Shown here: positions 17,339 through 26,343 of the stretch, piece after piece | Numbering within the stretch: the first letter of the stretch is position 1 | How the letters are laid out: every line of letters begins with the position of its first letter | NCBI GenBank assembly: GCA_910586615.1 | Contig: CAJUJP010000029.1 | Span: 1-55,328 of the forward strand | Source of the DNA: an uncultured Lachnospiraceae bacterium | Lineage (GTDB): Bacteria; Bacillota; Clostridia; Lachnospirales; Lachnospiraceae | Direction of reading: 5' to 3' | DNA: 55,328 bases | Translations under genes and position numbers: made by a program | The notes under the pieces: generated by a model | Database searches by the model: none | What the model was told of the DNA's origin: nothing | Seen by the model: the letters and a program-made list of their open reading frames with translations, nothing else

Positions 17339-18364
17339 TCAGAGCTTTGCTTCCAGATGCTCAATATTTTTGATCAGCACAGAAATCGTTCCGTCAGGAT
17401 TTGTAATGAACTCTACGCTTCTCGGATTTTTATACTGATCCATCGGAATCTTGATCTCGATTCCCGTATCTGTATACAGATGCTGGCTCTGGAACTTTCG
17501 CACCGTATTTTCGCTCTGAGGCTGTATTTCCTCTTTCACCATATCATACTTTTCCATCTTGTCCTGAAAAGCAACTTTTAATTCCGGCTGTTCCTCAAAA
17601 ATCCGATCTGCAAGTTCTTCCACCACGAAGCCGCCCTTCTCCTCAATTTCCTCCTGAATAATACTTTTGGCGCGCATCTGCTTTTCAAACCGCTCCGTCT
17701 CGTCAAATCCTTCCTTCTGTACGCTCTCCACTGCCCGGCTCACGATGGCAAGCTTTGATTTATGCGACAGATGAGCACTGCATTTTAAAAAGAGAAAGGA
17801 AAAATAGTTCGTCTTCTCTCCGTTCACCTCATACTTCTTCTCGATCACCCACAGAGCCAGATCCTGCAGCCGAATGACCGCCGCCTCCGTCAGCCGCTGG
17901 CTCTCTGACGGAAGAATCGACTTATGCCGGATGATCTCATTGCTGTTTCCCTCGCCGTCCTCCAACGCCATGGTCCGGTGTGTGTACAACGCCTTATAAT
18001 TCATCTTCAGCAACGCCAGATACTCGTCCTCTCCCTCTTTAAATCTGACCACCATCAAATCTGCCGGGGGAATATCAATATTGCTGTTCATAATCTCATA
18101 CAGCATCGTGGCAATGTCCTTGCTGACCGCCACAAAATCCTCATCCGCATAGGAATCCAGAAGATGATAGACTTCCGACTCTTCCTTGTAAAAACGGCAT
18201 TCCTTGGCATCATCCCCGGAACTGATTTTCGCGATATGTTCCTTCAGAAAATCCGCAATCTCGGATCCATACGCAAGCTCCGTATCCGACAATACCGGCA
18301 TCCCTATGGTGGAATCCAGAATATGTACGATCACGTTTTTGATCCTGATATCTTCTTTGTTCAT
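17339..18364 (-). CDS. Nucleoid-associated protein (NdpA/YejK family)
   Basis: 341 residues. The start MNKEDIRIKNVIVHILDSTI, together with the middle LALLKMNYKALYTH, NYFSFLFLKCSAHLSHKSKL and the end EIKIPMDQYKNPRSVEF, matches the 37-kDa nucleoid-associated family. Members bind DNA or associate with the nucleoid, but their role is poorly defined. The ATG follows AGGAG. The unknown gene at 18809 is upstream and the Mbeg1-like gene downstream, all on one strand with short gaps, which suggests one transcript. Confidence 0.85.
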   Translation of the reverse strand: MNKEDIRIKNVIVHILDSTIGMPVLSDTELAYGSEIADFLKEHIAKISSGDDAKECRFYKEESEVYHLLDSYADEDFVAVSKDIATMLYEIMNSNIDIPPADLMVVRFKEGEDEYLALLKMNYKALYTHRTMALEDGEGNSNEIIRHKSILPSESQRLTEAAVIRLQDLALWVIEKKYEVNGEKTNYFSFLFLKCSAHLSHKSKLAIVSRAVESVQKEGFDETERFEKQMRAKSIIQEEIEEKGGFVVEELADRIFEEQPELKVAFQDKMEKYDMVKEEIQPQSENTVRKFQSQHLYTDTGIEIKIPMDQYKNPRSVEFITNPDGTISVLIKNIEHLEAKL

Positions 18365-18425
18365 CTGTGGTAACTCCTGTTCTTATCTATATTTTGTGCT
18401 GCTGCATGTATGACCTGCACTTTCC

Positions 18426-18809
18426 TTACACATACTTCCCCGGATAATCCGTTCCCGTCTCGCTCTGCATCAGGTTAACATAATATTCGGGTTTTTTCTC
18501 CATCTTAAGCAAGGTATCAAAAGCCATCAATAGCATTTTATCCCCGTTGTTCTTCATATCATCCTTGCCTCTGTCCATCTCCGCCTTGAAATGATCCATC
18601 TGCCAGACCATGATATCTACAACACCATAGCCTGCCACCTTATATTTACAGCAGAATGTCTGGTGCTCCAAATAGTAGATAAATTCCTGATAAACGTCTT
18701 CTGACCCCGTCAGCCGTTCCCAGAAATCTGAAAAAAACACCTCATCCTCACCGGCATAATGACACAGCGCCTTCGCCCATTGATATGCTTTTTCCTCTGA
18801 CTGCTCCAT
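18426..18809 (-). CDS. Hypothetical protein, acidic, 127 aa
   Basis: I do not recognise a family. The protein is mostly helical and acidic, with conserved-looking aromatics (KAYQWAKALCHYAGEDEVFF, then FWERLTGSEDVYQEFIYYL) and no signal or membrane segment. The ATG follows GGATGGAG. It lies 61 bases upstream of the nucleoid-associated gene on the same strand, so it may be the first gene of that operon. It is likely a real gene because of the site, length and neighbouring arrangement. Confidence 0.6.
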   Translation of the reverse strand: MEQSEEKAYQWAKALCHYAGEDEVFFSDFWERLTGSEDVYQEFIYYLEHQTFCCKYKVAGYGVVDIMVWQMDHFKAEMDRGKDDMKNNGDKMLLMAFDTLLKMEKKPEYYVNLMQSETGTDYPGKYV

Positions 18810-18972
18810 ATTTTCTCCATCCTTTTCTCTATTGGATTTGCTTTCTGTTGTATCCTCTTTCCGCTTTTCTTTTTCCTGCTTCTTCCCCTATCTTACCACA
18901 TTCCGGTTCTTTTTGCCGCCCCGGCACTAATATAATGTGATAATAAAAAAAAATTGGAAAGCGACGTCATCT

Positions 18973-20268
18973 ATGGCACTGCTGGAACGACTCAATGACC
19001 TGATCTGGGGGCTTCCCCTGCTTGTCCTGTTAATGGGAACACACATCTATTTTACAGTGAAGCTTCACTTTCCGCAGCGCAATCTGCTGTATGCACTGAA
19101 ACTGTCACTGGGAAAAGCCGATAATGAAGGTTTGAACCTCTCCCCCTTCTCCGCGCTGGCAACCACACTGGCGGCCACTCTCGGCACCGGTAACATCATC
19201 GGCGTCTCCACCGCTGTAGCACTGGGCGGACCGGGGGCAATCTTCTGGTGCTGGATCACCGGTATCCTTGGCATGGCCACAGCCTACAGCGAATGCTATT
19301 TAAGCGTCCTGTTCCGCAGCCGAAATGAAGAAGGCGCTTATGTGGGCGGCCCGATGTATGTCCTGAAAAACGGTTTACATAATACAAAATTAGGGGGTCT
19401 TTATGCGATCTGCACACTGGCTGCTGCCTTTGGTGTAGGCTGCACCACCCAGGCAAATTCCGTGACCCAGGCGGCTTCCGCCTCCTTCGGCCTGTCCCCC
19501 CATCTGGTGGGAATCGTTCTTGCATTTCTCACCGGAACCGTAATCCTGGGCGGTGTCCGCAGCATAGCCGGCCTTTGCGAGCGCTCCGTACCCGCCATCA
19601 GCTTCATCTATCTGTTTGGCTGCGGCCTGCTCCTGATCCTCTATCGGCACGTCCTGCCTGATGCCTGCCTGCTGATCATAAAGGATGCTTTTTCTTTCGG
19701 CTCCCTGGCCGGCGGCATGGCTGGATCCGCCTTACAACATGCCGTGCGCTACGGCATTGCCAGAGGCTTGTTTACCAATGAGGCCGGAATCGGCACCTCT
19801 GCCATCGCCGCTGCCGCTTCCCATGCAAAAAATCCGCGCATCCAGGCATATGTATCCATGACCGCCGTATTCTGGGATACGGTTGTCATGTGTCTGATCA
19901 CTGGGCTGGTGATTGTGTCCAACATGCTCTATGACCCCTCTTCCACAGCCGGCGTACCGGAAACCGGTCTTACTGCCGCCGCTTTTGCGCACCTGCCCTA
20001 TGTGGGAGATGCATTTCTGACCATCTCCCTGGCTGCCTTTGCCGTGACCACCCTCATCGGCTGGTCCTATTTCGGAGAAAAAGCAACGGAATACCTTGTA
20101 GGAAAAAAAGGTATTCCGCTCTATAAGACCGCCTATATTGTAATGATCTATCTGGGCGCCATCATTCCCATGCGTCTCGTCTGGGAAAGCACTGACCTGA
20201 TCAATGCCCTTATGGTACTCCCGAACGTACTGGCGCTGTACTGTCTCCGACGGCAGATCAGATCTTGA
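18973..20268 (+). CDS. AGCS family alanine/glycine:cation symporter
   Basis: About 431 residues with some ten membrane segments. AATLGTGNIIGVSTAVALGGPGAIFWCWITG is the AGCS signature region, AYVGGPMYVL follows, and RGLFTNEAGIGTSAIAAAA is the conserved central loop. It imports Ala or Gly with Na+ or H+. The ATG at 18973 is preferred: TATAAT sits at 18931-18936, so a start at 18937 would precede the likely transcript start. The stop overlaps the convergent chemotaxis gene by 11 bases. A second AGCS gene lies at 24917. Confidence 0.88.
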   Translation: MALLERLNDLIWGLPLLVLLMGTHIYFTVKLHFPQRNLLYALKLSLGKADNEGLNLSPFSALATTLAATLGTGNIIGVSTAVALGGPGAIFWCWITGILGMATAYSECYLSVLFRSRNEEGAYVGGPMYVLKNGLHNTKLGGLYAICTLAAAFGVGCTTQANSVTQAASASFGLSPHLVGIVLAFLTGTVILGGVRSIAGLCERSVPAISFIYLFGCGLLLILYRHVLPDACLLIIKDAFSFGSLAGGMAGSALQHAVRYGIARGLFTNEAGIGTSAIAAAASHAKNPRIQAYVSMTAVFWDTVVMCLITGLVIVSNMLYDPSSTAGVPETGLTAAAFAHLPYVGDAFLTISLAAFAVTTLIGWSYFGEKATEYLVGKKGIPLYKTAYIVMIYLGAIIPMRLVWESTDLINALMVLPNVLALYCLRRQIRS

Positions 20269-21535
20269 AATGAGCAGCAATTTCCTGCAAGGAGCGGCTG
20301 CTTCTCTCAAGGATGGACATCTTGCGCAGAATTTCCTCCGATCCCACGTTGGTCTTCTGCATCGCATCAGCCACACTGCGGACATCATCCACGATCTCCC
20401 TGTTGAGTTCACTGACCGTCTGAAGAGAAGCAAGCATCTCCTCCACAGAAGCTCCCATCAGTTCCGAGGCCGTTCCCAGATCGCTGGAAATACCGTCAAA
20501 AAATGTGGCGTCCTTCTGATACCGCTCTGCAGTATCGACCATCGTATGATAATCACGGATCACGTGCTCATTCATGAAATTCAAAAGCTTGGTGGAACTG
20601 CTTTTCAATTCCATAACTGACTCTACTACTTCCTCGATCACCTTCTGGATCTTATCTACTGTTGCCTGTGAATTCTCCGCCAGACTTCTGACTTCATCCG
20701 CAACCACTGCAAACCCTTTGCCCGCTTCGCCGGCTCTCGCCGCCTCGATGGCTGCGTTCAGCGCAATCAGATTCGTCTGTCCGGCAATGCCGCCGATCTC
20801 CTGTGATAAAGTCTTGATAACCTCTATCTTCTCCACTTCCTGCAGTGCACGCTCCAGTTCTTCTTCTGTACTGTGATAAATCAGGCTTGCCTGCTTCTTG
20901 GATTCCAGCGTATTCCGGTACAGTTCTTCCGCACGTATATTAATCTCCCTGGATGCATCCGCCGAATCCGAAGCTTTATTGGAAACATCAGTTACCGCCT
21001 CACCGATCTCATGGCTTGCATCACTGATGGACTGCGTCACATCCGCTGCTTCCGCCACCTGCCGGATCAATCCTTCCATAACCTGATCCATCTCGTCAAT
21101 ATTATTATTCAGATCCGCCATCTCGGCATAAGCTGCCGAAGCCGTCTCCGCTATGTTCGCCGCTTCTTCATTCGTACTCGTGATCGTATCTTTGACCTGC
21201 TGCTTAATACTCCTGGTGGCAAGGGTAACTTCTTCGATCTCGTCTTTAAATCCGGCCGCCACCCCCGCCTTGCCGTCTGCCCCGTTCTGCTCGCTGAAAT
21301 TGCCCAGTGCAAACTGCTTCAACTCTGCCAGCGGCGAAAGCGCCTTGTGAAAAGCAGCTCCCACAATAAGATCAATCACTACTGTACCGATCACACCTAC
21401 CACAAGACCTGTACCCGCAGCACTGCCTATACTCGCTTTGCCGGCGCTGACAGCACATACTACTGAACCGGCAGACAGGATCACAAATGCTGCCACGGAA
21501 ACCGCCAGCAACAGTCTTCCTTTGATTGTTTTCAT
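20258..21535 (-). CDS. Methyl-accepting chemotaxis protein without large sensor domain
   Basis: About 425 residues. Two membrane helices near the N-terminus (about 7-30 and 38-60) are joined by only a few residues, then a coiled coil leads to the signalling hairpin (IGGIAGQTNLIALNAAIEAA, RAGEAGKGFAVVADEVRSLA). There is no periplasmic ligand domain, so it probably senses a membrane or cytoplasmic cue, or works with a partner. The ATG at 21535 follows AGGAGG; the longer in-frame start has no site. No flagellar or che genes are in the window. Confidence 0.88.
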   Translation of the reverse strand: MKTIKGRLLLAVSVAAFVILSAGSVVCAVSAGKASIGSAAGTGLVVGVIGTVVIDLIVGAAFHKALSPLAELKQFALGNFSEQNGADGKAGVAAGFKDEIEEVTLATRSIKQQVKDTITSTNEEAANIAETASAAYAEMADLNNNIDEMDQVMEGLIRQVAEAADVTQSISDASHEIGEAVTDVSNKASDSADASREINIRAEELYRNTLESKKQASLIYHSTEEELERALQEVEKIEVIKTLSQEIGGIAGQTNLIALNAAIEAARAGEAGKGFAVVADEVRSLAENSQATVDKIQKVIEEVVESVMELKSSSTKLLNFMNEHVIRDYHTMVDTAERYQKDATFFDGISSDLGTASELMGASVEEMLASLQTVSELNREIVDDVRSVADAMQKTNVGSEEILRKMSILERSSRSLQEIAAHFKI

Positions 21536-21594
21536 GAACCATCCTCCTGAATACCCAAATAATACCCTATTATACACGAAAGACAGAAACCCGT

Positions 21595-22941
21595 CTATAT
21601 TTTACGTAAAAAATGCCGCCTCCGATAATATGCATAAAACCCGATACAGATCAGCGCCGAGAGCAGAGATCCCAATGGCGCCGCCCATCCCATAGGATAA
21701 AGCGTATCCGGATAAAAAACGCTTGCCAGCCAGGCCCCGGGAATCCGTACAAGCAGAATAGCCGTTATATTATGTACAAAGGAAACCATGGCCTTCTGGT
21801 CCCCGCAGAAATATCCGCTGAAGCAGAAATGCACCGCCGCAAACACACAGTCGAAAGCATATGCACGCAGATATTCACATCCCGCTGCCTGCACCGCGCC
21901 ATCCCTGGTAAAGAGCCCCACCAGCGTATGGGGAAGAATCTGGCTGTATAAAGCGCACATACATCCCCAGCAGACTGTAACGGCAAGACCATAGTATAAT
22001 GTTTTTCTCGCCCGTTCTGCCTTGTTTGCTCCCATATTCTGTGCCGTAATGGTAGAGATTGCTGAAAGAAACGCGGAAGGAACAAGAAACATAAATCCGA
22101 TCAGCTTCTCCACGATCCCCACCGCCGCCGACACAATCAGTCCCCGGCTGTTTGCAATCACCGTGATCACGATAAAAGCAATCTGAATCAATCCGTCCTG
22201 CAGAGCAATGGGTGCTCCAACCTTAAGGATCTGAGCCGACACATTCCGGTCCGCCCGGACATCACTTTTTTTCAGTCGAAAAGCGGAATTTTGTCCCTGC
22301 ATTACCAAAAGGGATACCGCCACGCTTACCGCCTGCCCGCTTACCGTTCCCAATGCCGCACCTGCCGCTCCCAGGCCGCACACACCGATCAGTATAAAGT
22401 CCAGCCCAATGTTGACCACGCAGGCTACCGCCGCAAAATACATGGGATGCTTCGAATCCCCCGCTCCACGGAAGATACTGCTGATCACATTGTACGCCGT
22501 AATAAACGGAATGCCTGCAAAACAGATTGCAAGATATATTTTCGTCTCCGGCACCGCCTCCGCAGGAGTTAACATAACTTTAGTAATTCCTGCCGTGCTT
22601 ATAAGCAGAAGCACCGTTATCACCGCCGCAAACCCGGCAAAGAGTACAATGGACGTTCCAATGGTTCTGGATGTTTCCTGCTCATCCCCCGCTCCTACAC
22701 TGCGCCCGATCCGTACCGTAGTCCCCATGGCAAATCCCATGATGATCAGCGTCAGCATATGCATCACTTGACTGCCCACAGATACCGCCGTTGTCGTCTC
22801 CGATCCGTTATACAGCCCTACCACAAACAAATCAGCCATCCCGTAGAAGGTCTGTAAAAAGCAGGATAATAAATACGGCATTGCAAAGAGGAGCAGGTTT
22901 TTTCCCACGCTCCCCTGTGTCAGATCATTCTTTTCCCTCAT
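21595..22941 (-). CDS. MATE family efflux transporter
   Basis: The third MATE exporter of the window has 448 residues and twelve membrane segments. FYGMADLFVVGLYNGSETTT and VSVGSQVMHMLTLIIMGFAMG are family-typical, and the second half carries STITAQNMGANKAERARKTL. It begins at 22941 behind GAAGGGA and follows no regulator. The chemotaxis gene begins 59 bases downstream on the same strand. Substrate unknown; it is clearly not a recent duplicate of the two MATE genes near 3500. Confidence 0.88.
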   Translation of the reverse strand: MREKNDLTQGSVGKNLLLFAMPYLLSCFLQTFYGMADLFVVGLYNGSETTTAVSVGSQVMHMLTLIIMGFAMGTTVRIGRSVGAGDEQETSRTIGTSIVLFAGFAAVITVLLLISTAGITKVMLTPAEAVPETKIYLAICFAGIPFITAYNVISSIFRGAGDSKHPMYFAAVACVVNIGLDFILIGVCGLGAAGAALGTVSGQAVSVAVSLLVMQGQNSAFRLKKSDVRADRNVSAQILKVGAPIALQDGLIQIAFIVITVIANSRGLIVSAAVGIVEKLIGFMFLVPSAFLSAISTITAQNMGANKAERARKTLYYGLAVTVCWGCMCALYSQILPHTLVGLFTRDGAVQAAGCEYLRAYAFDCVFAAVHFCFSGYFCGDQKAMVSFVHNITAILLVRIPGAWLASVFYPDTLYPMGWAAPLGSLLSALICIGFYAYYRRRHFLRKI

Positions 22942-23092
22942 CTGTCTGTCCCTTCAAGTCACTTATCTGTTCTTTTAAAAAAAAATCCGTTCTTCCTGAA
23001 AACACTTCCTTCTCCATGACGTTACATGGAACAATCATTTCCATTATACACGAATGTACACCTGTCTTCAACCGTCTGTGTTCTCTTCTTCC

Positions 23093-23869
23093 CTATCCCA
23101 GCGCCACATCCAGTATCATCATGATCACAAACCCGGCCGCAACGCCTACTGTTCCGATATTACTGTGCTCTCCTGCCTGGGATTCCGGGATCAGTTCCTC
23201 CACTACCACATAGATCATCGCTCCTGCCGCAAATGCCAGCAGATAAGGAAGGGCCGGCACAATCTGTCCGGCCAGCAGTATCGTGACCGCTGCTGCCACA
23301 GGCTCCACAATTCCCGACAAAGCTCCATATACAAAAGACCTGAGTCTCGACATCCCTTCCCCGCGAAGAGGCATGGAAATGATCGCCCCTTCCGGGAAAT
23401 TCTGAATGGCAATTCCCACCGCCAGCGCAAAGGCACCCGCCATCGTAATCCCGGTATTGCCAAGCAGCGCACCCGCAAAAGTCACTCCCACAGACATCCC
23501 TTCCGGTATGTTATGGAGCGTTACCGCAAGGACAAGCATGGTTGTTTTTTTTAAATTGGCTTCAACCCCTTCGGGCTGTGTGCTTTCAAGGTGAAGATGG
23601 GGAATCAGACTGTCCAGTGTAAGCAGAAATGCCATGCCTCCGAGAAATCCTGCCGTGGCCGGGATCCATGCAATTCCGCCCCGCTCTGCAGTCATATCAA
23701 TCGCCGGAATCAAAAGGGACCATATCGAGGCCGCGATCATCACCCCTGACGCAAATCCCAAAAGCAGCTTCTCCACTTTCCCGTTCATTTCTCTTCTCAT
23801 ACAAAAAACCATTGCGGAACCGATCGTCGTCCCCGCAAACGGAATTAAAAGTCCCAGCGCAAGCTGCAT
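23093..23869 (-). CDS. ZIP family divalent metal transporter
   Basis: 258 residues with eight membrane segments. The metal-site helices carry LHNIPEGMSVG and IQNFPEGAIIS, the paired H-N-x-P-E-G pattern of ZIP/ZupT-type importers of zinc and related metals. A short His-containing loop (LIPHLHLES) precedes them. It is divergent from the SOD-like gene at 24048; the shared 178-base gap may hold both promoters, but I see no clear metal-regulator box. Confidence 0.88.
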   Translation of the reverse strand: MQLALGLLIPFAGTTIGSAMVFCMRREMNGKVEKLLLGFASGVMIAASIWSLLIPAIDMTAERGGIAWIPATAGFLGGMAFLLTLDSLIPHLHLESTQPEGVEANLKKTTMLVLAVTLHNIPEGMSVGVTFAGALLGNTGITMAGAFALAVGIAIQNFPEGAIISMPLRGEGMSRLRSFVYGALSGIVEPVAAAVTILLAGQIVPALPYLLAFAAGAMIYVVVEELIPESQAGEHSNIGTVGVAAGFVIMMILDVALG

Positions 23870-24047
23870 ATGACCACCTCAACCTTTCTTTTCTTCAACC
23901 CATGCCTTCACCATACAGGACACTTATTTTATCCTATGCAAAATGTACAAAAGTGAAACTTTTGCCTGCATTTTCTCATTTTACGGCACCCTTCCCGCAG
24001 CCTCACATATCTTATTACGATCCTATAAAAAGACAGGAGATCAGATA

Positions 24048-24518
24048 ATGAAACAAAATTCCTATCCAAGCGCATACGCCAAGATCACCGGAAATGCCCA
24101 AAACCCGCTTTTGCACGGAATCGCCTACTTTTACCCCGTTCCTTTTGGCGGCGTGCTGATCGAAACAGAGGTATACGGCCTGCCCTATGAAGACATACCA
24201 CCTTACAGCCAGTTTTACGGAATGCATATTCACGAAACAGGGAACTGCTCTCTGCCCTTCGACAAGACCGGAAACCACTACAATCCCGGTATGCTGCCTC
24301 ATCCCAAACATGCCGGCGACCTGCTGCCCCTTCTCGGCAACGAAGGATATGCCTACAGTATCTTTTACACAGCCCGCTTCGAACTGCAAGAAATTCTGGG
24401 CCGCTCTCTGATCATCCACAGCGCGCCCGACGACTTCACCACACAGCCTTCCGGCAGCTCCGGTGTCAAAATCGGGTGCGGTGTCATTACCGAAAACATT
24501 CTGTACCCGCTGTCCTGA
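24048..24518 (+). CDS. Cu/Zn superoxide dismutase-family protein, no signal peptide
   Basis: 156 residues. Family metal ligands are all present in order: H60 and H62 (GMHIHETGNCS), H77 (GNHYNP), H85, H88 and D91 (PHPKHAGDLL), and H124 (IIHSAPDDF). The disulfide cysteines correspond to C67 and C144, and the C-terminal GSSGVKIGCGVI is typical. Known bacterial SodC proteins are exported; this one has no signal peptide from the ATG at 24048 (GGAG upstream) nor a convincing one further upstream. Superoxide dismutation is likely but not shown. It is divergent from the ZIP gene. Confidence 0.8.
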   Translation: MKQNSYPSAYAKITGNAQNPLLHGIAYFYPVPFGGVLIETEVYGLPYEDIPPYSQFYGMHIHETGNCSLPFDKTGNHYNPGMLPHPKHAGDLLPLLGNEGYAYSIFYTARFELQEILGRSLIIHSAPDDFTTQPSGSSGVKIGCGVITENILYPLS

Positions 24519-24626
24519 CGTACCCGATCACTTATCATTCTGGTAAACAGCACTGACGTATCAACCGCTTATCATTCTGGTAAGCTGTCCTGACATACCA
24601 GCCTCTTATTATTCCGGTAAATGACA
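24515..24626 (+). repeat. Three tandem 37-38 bp repeats behind the SOD-like gene
   Basis: Units starting at 24515, 24553 and 24590 share CTGAC(G/A)TA and TTATCATTCTGGTAA-like cores. The first begins on the stop codon of the SOD-like gene. The rest of the 398-base gap (to 24916) has no gene. Confidence 0.65.
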
Positions 24627-24771
24627 CTGCCTGTCTTCTCCCGCTTTACCGCTCACACAGTCAGGCTGATATAGAGTGTTCCTCATAATATCATTTTCAA
24701 TACTCCGCCGAATTATCCTTATAAAATCAAAGCTCTCGCTACAAGCCATAATACATCAACAGAAGATTGAT

Positions 24772-24800
24772 TTTACAAATATGACTTTATAGTATATACT
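24772..24800 (+). promoter_or_regulatory. Promoter of second AGCS gene
   Basis: TTTACA (24772-24777) and TATACT (24795-24800) are 17 bases apart. The resulting leader would be about 110 bases. I looked for a glycine-riboswitch pattern in it and did not recognise one. Confidence 0.45.
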
Positions 24801-24916
24801 TTTGAATCATACGGTTCGGCGCGAGGGCATAGCAGCATGTAACTTCAGAGTAATGCCAGTAAACTGCTCCGCATTCCGGCAAATTAAACGTAGGATACTT
24901 CAAAACGGAGGCAAAA

Positions 24917-26338
24917 ATGACTACTATGAAAACCATCGGCGATTCTTTCATGAGCGCTTTTTACGCAGTATACAACATTCTCTGGGGCGACCTGATCACA
25001 ATACCCCTTCCCGGCGGAAGCACTCTCGGATTATCTCTGCTGGTACTGATCCTGATCCCATCCGGCATTTATTTTACCTTGCGGACAAGATTTCTGCCCT
25101 TCCGCATGTTTCCCGAGATGCTTCGGGTCACGGCAGAAAAGAGAAATGTCTCTCAGAAAGATGCTATCTCCGGTCTGCAGGCACTCATCGTCTCCACTGC
25201 CACCCGTGTCGGCATGGGAAATCTGGTAGGTGTGGTGGCAGCAATCTCCGCCGGCGGCGCAGGCGCTGTCTTCTGGATGTGGATTATTGCACTGCTCGGT
25301 TCTTCCACCGCTTTCATCGAAGGAACGCTGGCACAGCTTTATAAAGAAAAAGACCCCCTTTACGGCGGATACCGCGGCGGTCCTGCATATTATATCCATC
25401 ATCTTTTCATCAAAAAAGGAAGCCCTCGCAAACGTTCCCTCATCGCTGTTCTTTTTGCACTCTCCGGCCTGATCTGCTGGTGCGGCATCAGCCAGGTGAT
25501 CGGTAACTCCGTTTCCTCTGCATTTGAAAATGCGTTCCGCATCCCGCCGCTCTACACCACCATCATCCTTGTGGTGCTTTCAGCAGTCATTGTTCTGCGC
25601 AAAAATGCCACCGTAAAGGTTCTGGATATCCTTGTGCCGATCATGGCGGCATGTTACTTTGTGATGACCGTATTTATCATCATCAAAAACGCGGCTCTGC
25701 TTCCATCTGTTCTTCAGCAGATCTTTTCGGAAGCATTCGGTTTACGTCAGGCCGTGGCCGGCGGATTCGGCGCCGTTATCATGAACGGTGCAAAACGGGG
25801 ACTCTTCTCCAATGAAGCCGGCTCCGGTTCCGCTCCCTGTGCCGCTGCTGCTGCTGATGTCAGCCATCCGGCCAAAGAGGGACTTTTGCAGGCATTGGGT
25901 GTCTTTATCGACACCATCGTAATCTGCAGTTGTTCCGCCATGATCATGCTGCTTGCCCCCTCCTCCATGACCGACGGTCTGATGGGGATGGATCTGCTGC
26001 AGGCTGCCATGGAACATCATCTGGGCGCTTTCGGTGTAATCTTTATCGCCGCTATCCTCTGGTTGTTCAGTTTTTCCACCTTTATCGGCATCCTGTTCTA
26101 TGCGCGCTCCAACGTATCCTATCTTTTCGGAGACAACTGGCTGTCCCAGACACTTTACAAGATACTGGCCCTGATCATGCTTTTCATCGGCGGACTGGCC
26201 GCCTATACCTTCGTCTGGGATCTGGGTGATTTCGGCGTCGGCCTTATGACTATCTTTAACATGATCGCGCTGTTTCCGCTGGCACCGCAGGCAATTCGTT
26301 CCCTGAAAGATTATGAAAGCGGATTAAAGAAGAACTGA
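24917..26338 (+). CDS. AGCS family alanine/glycine:cation symporter
   Basis: 473 residues. The signature region reads RVGMGNLVGVVAAISAGGAG, followed by YGGYRGGPAYYIHH and the conserved loop KRGLFSNEAGSGSAPCAAAA. It is an amino acid importer of the same family as the gene at 18973 but only distantly similar in sequence. The ATG follows GGAGG. It ends five bases before the stop of the convergent rRNA methyltransferase gene, with no hairpin between them. Confidence 0.9.
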   Translation: MTTMKTIGDSFMSAFYAVYNILWGDLITIPLPGGSTLGLSLLVLILIPSGIYFTLRTRFLPFRMFPEMLRVTAEKRNVSQKDAISGLQALIVSTATRVGMGNLVGVVAAISAGGAGAVFWMWIIALLGSSTAFIEGTLAQLYKEKDPLYGGYRGGPAYYIHHLFIKKGSPRKRSLIAVLFALSGLICWCGISQVIGNSVSSAFENAFRIPPLYTTIILVVLSAVIVLRKNATVKVLDILVPIMAACYFVMTVFIIIKNAALLPSVLQQIFSEAFGLRQAVAGGFGAVIMNGAKRGLFSNEAGSGSAPCAAAAADVSHPAKEGLLQALGVFIDTIVICSCSAMIMLLAPSSMTDGLMGMDLLQAAMEHHLGAFGVIFIAAILWLFSFSTFIGILFYARSNVSYLFGDNWLSQTLYKILALIMLFIGGLAAYTFVWDLGDFGVGLMTIFNMIALFPLAPQAIRSLKDYESGLKKN

Positions 26339-26343
26339 GATAT

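Noticed and set aside
24801..24916. Glycine riboswitch before the AGCS gene
   Set aside because: The leader is long enough, but I see no tandem aptamer pattern or terminator; not supported by reading alone.
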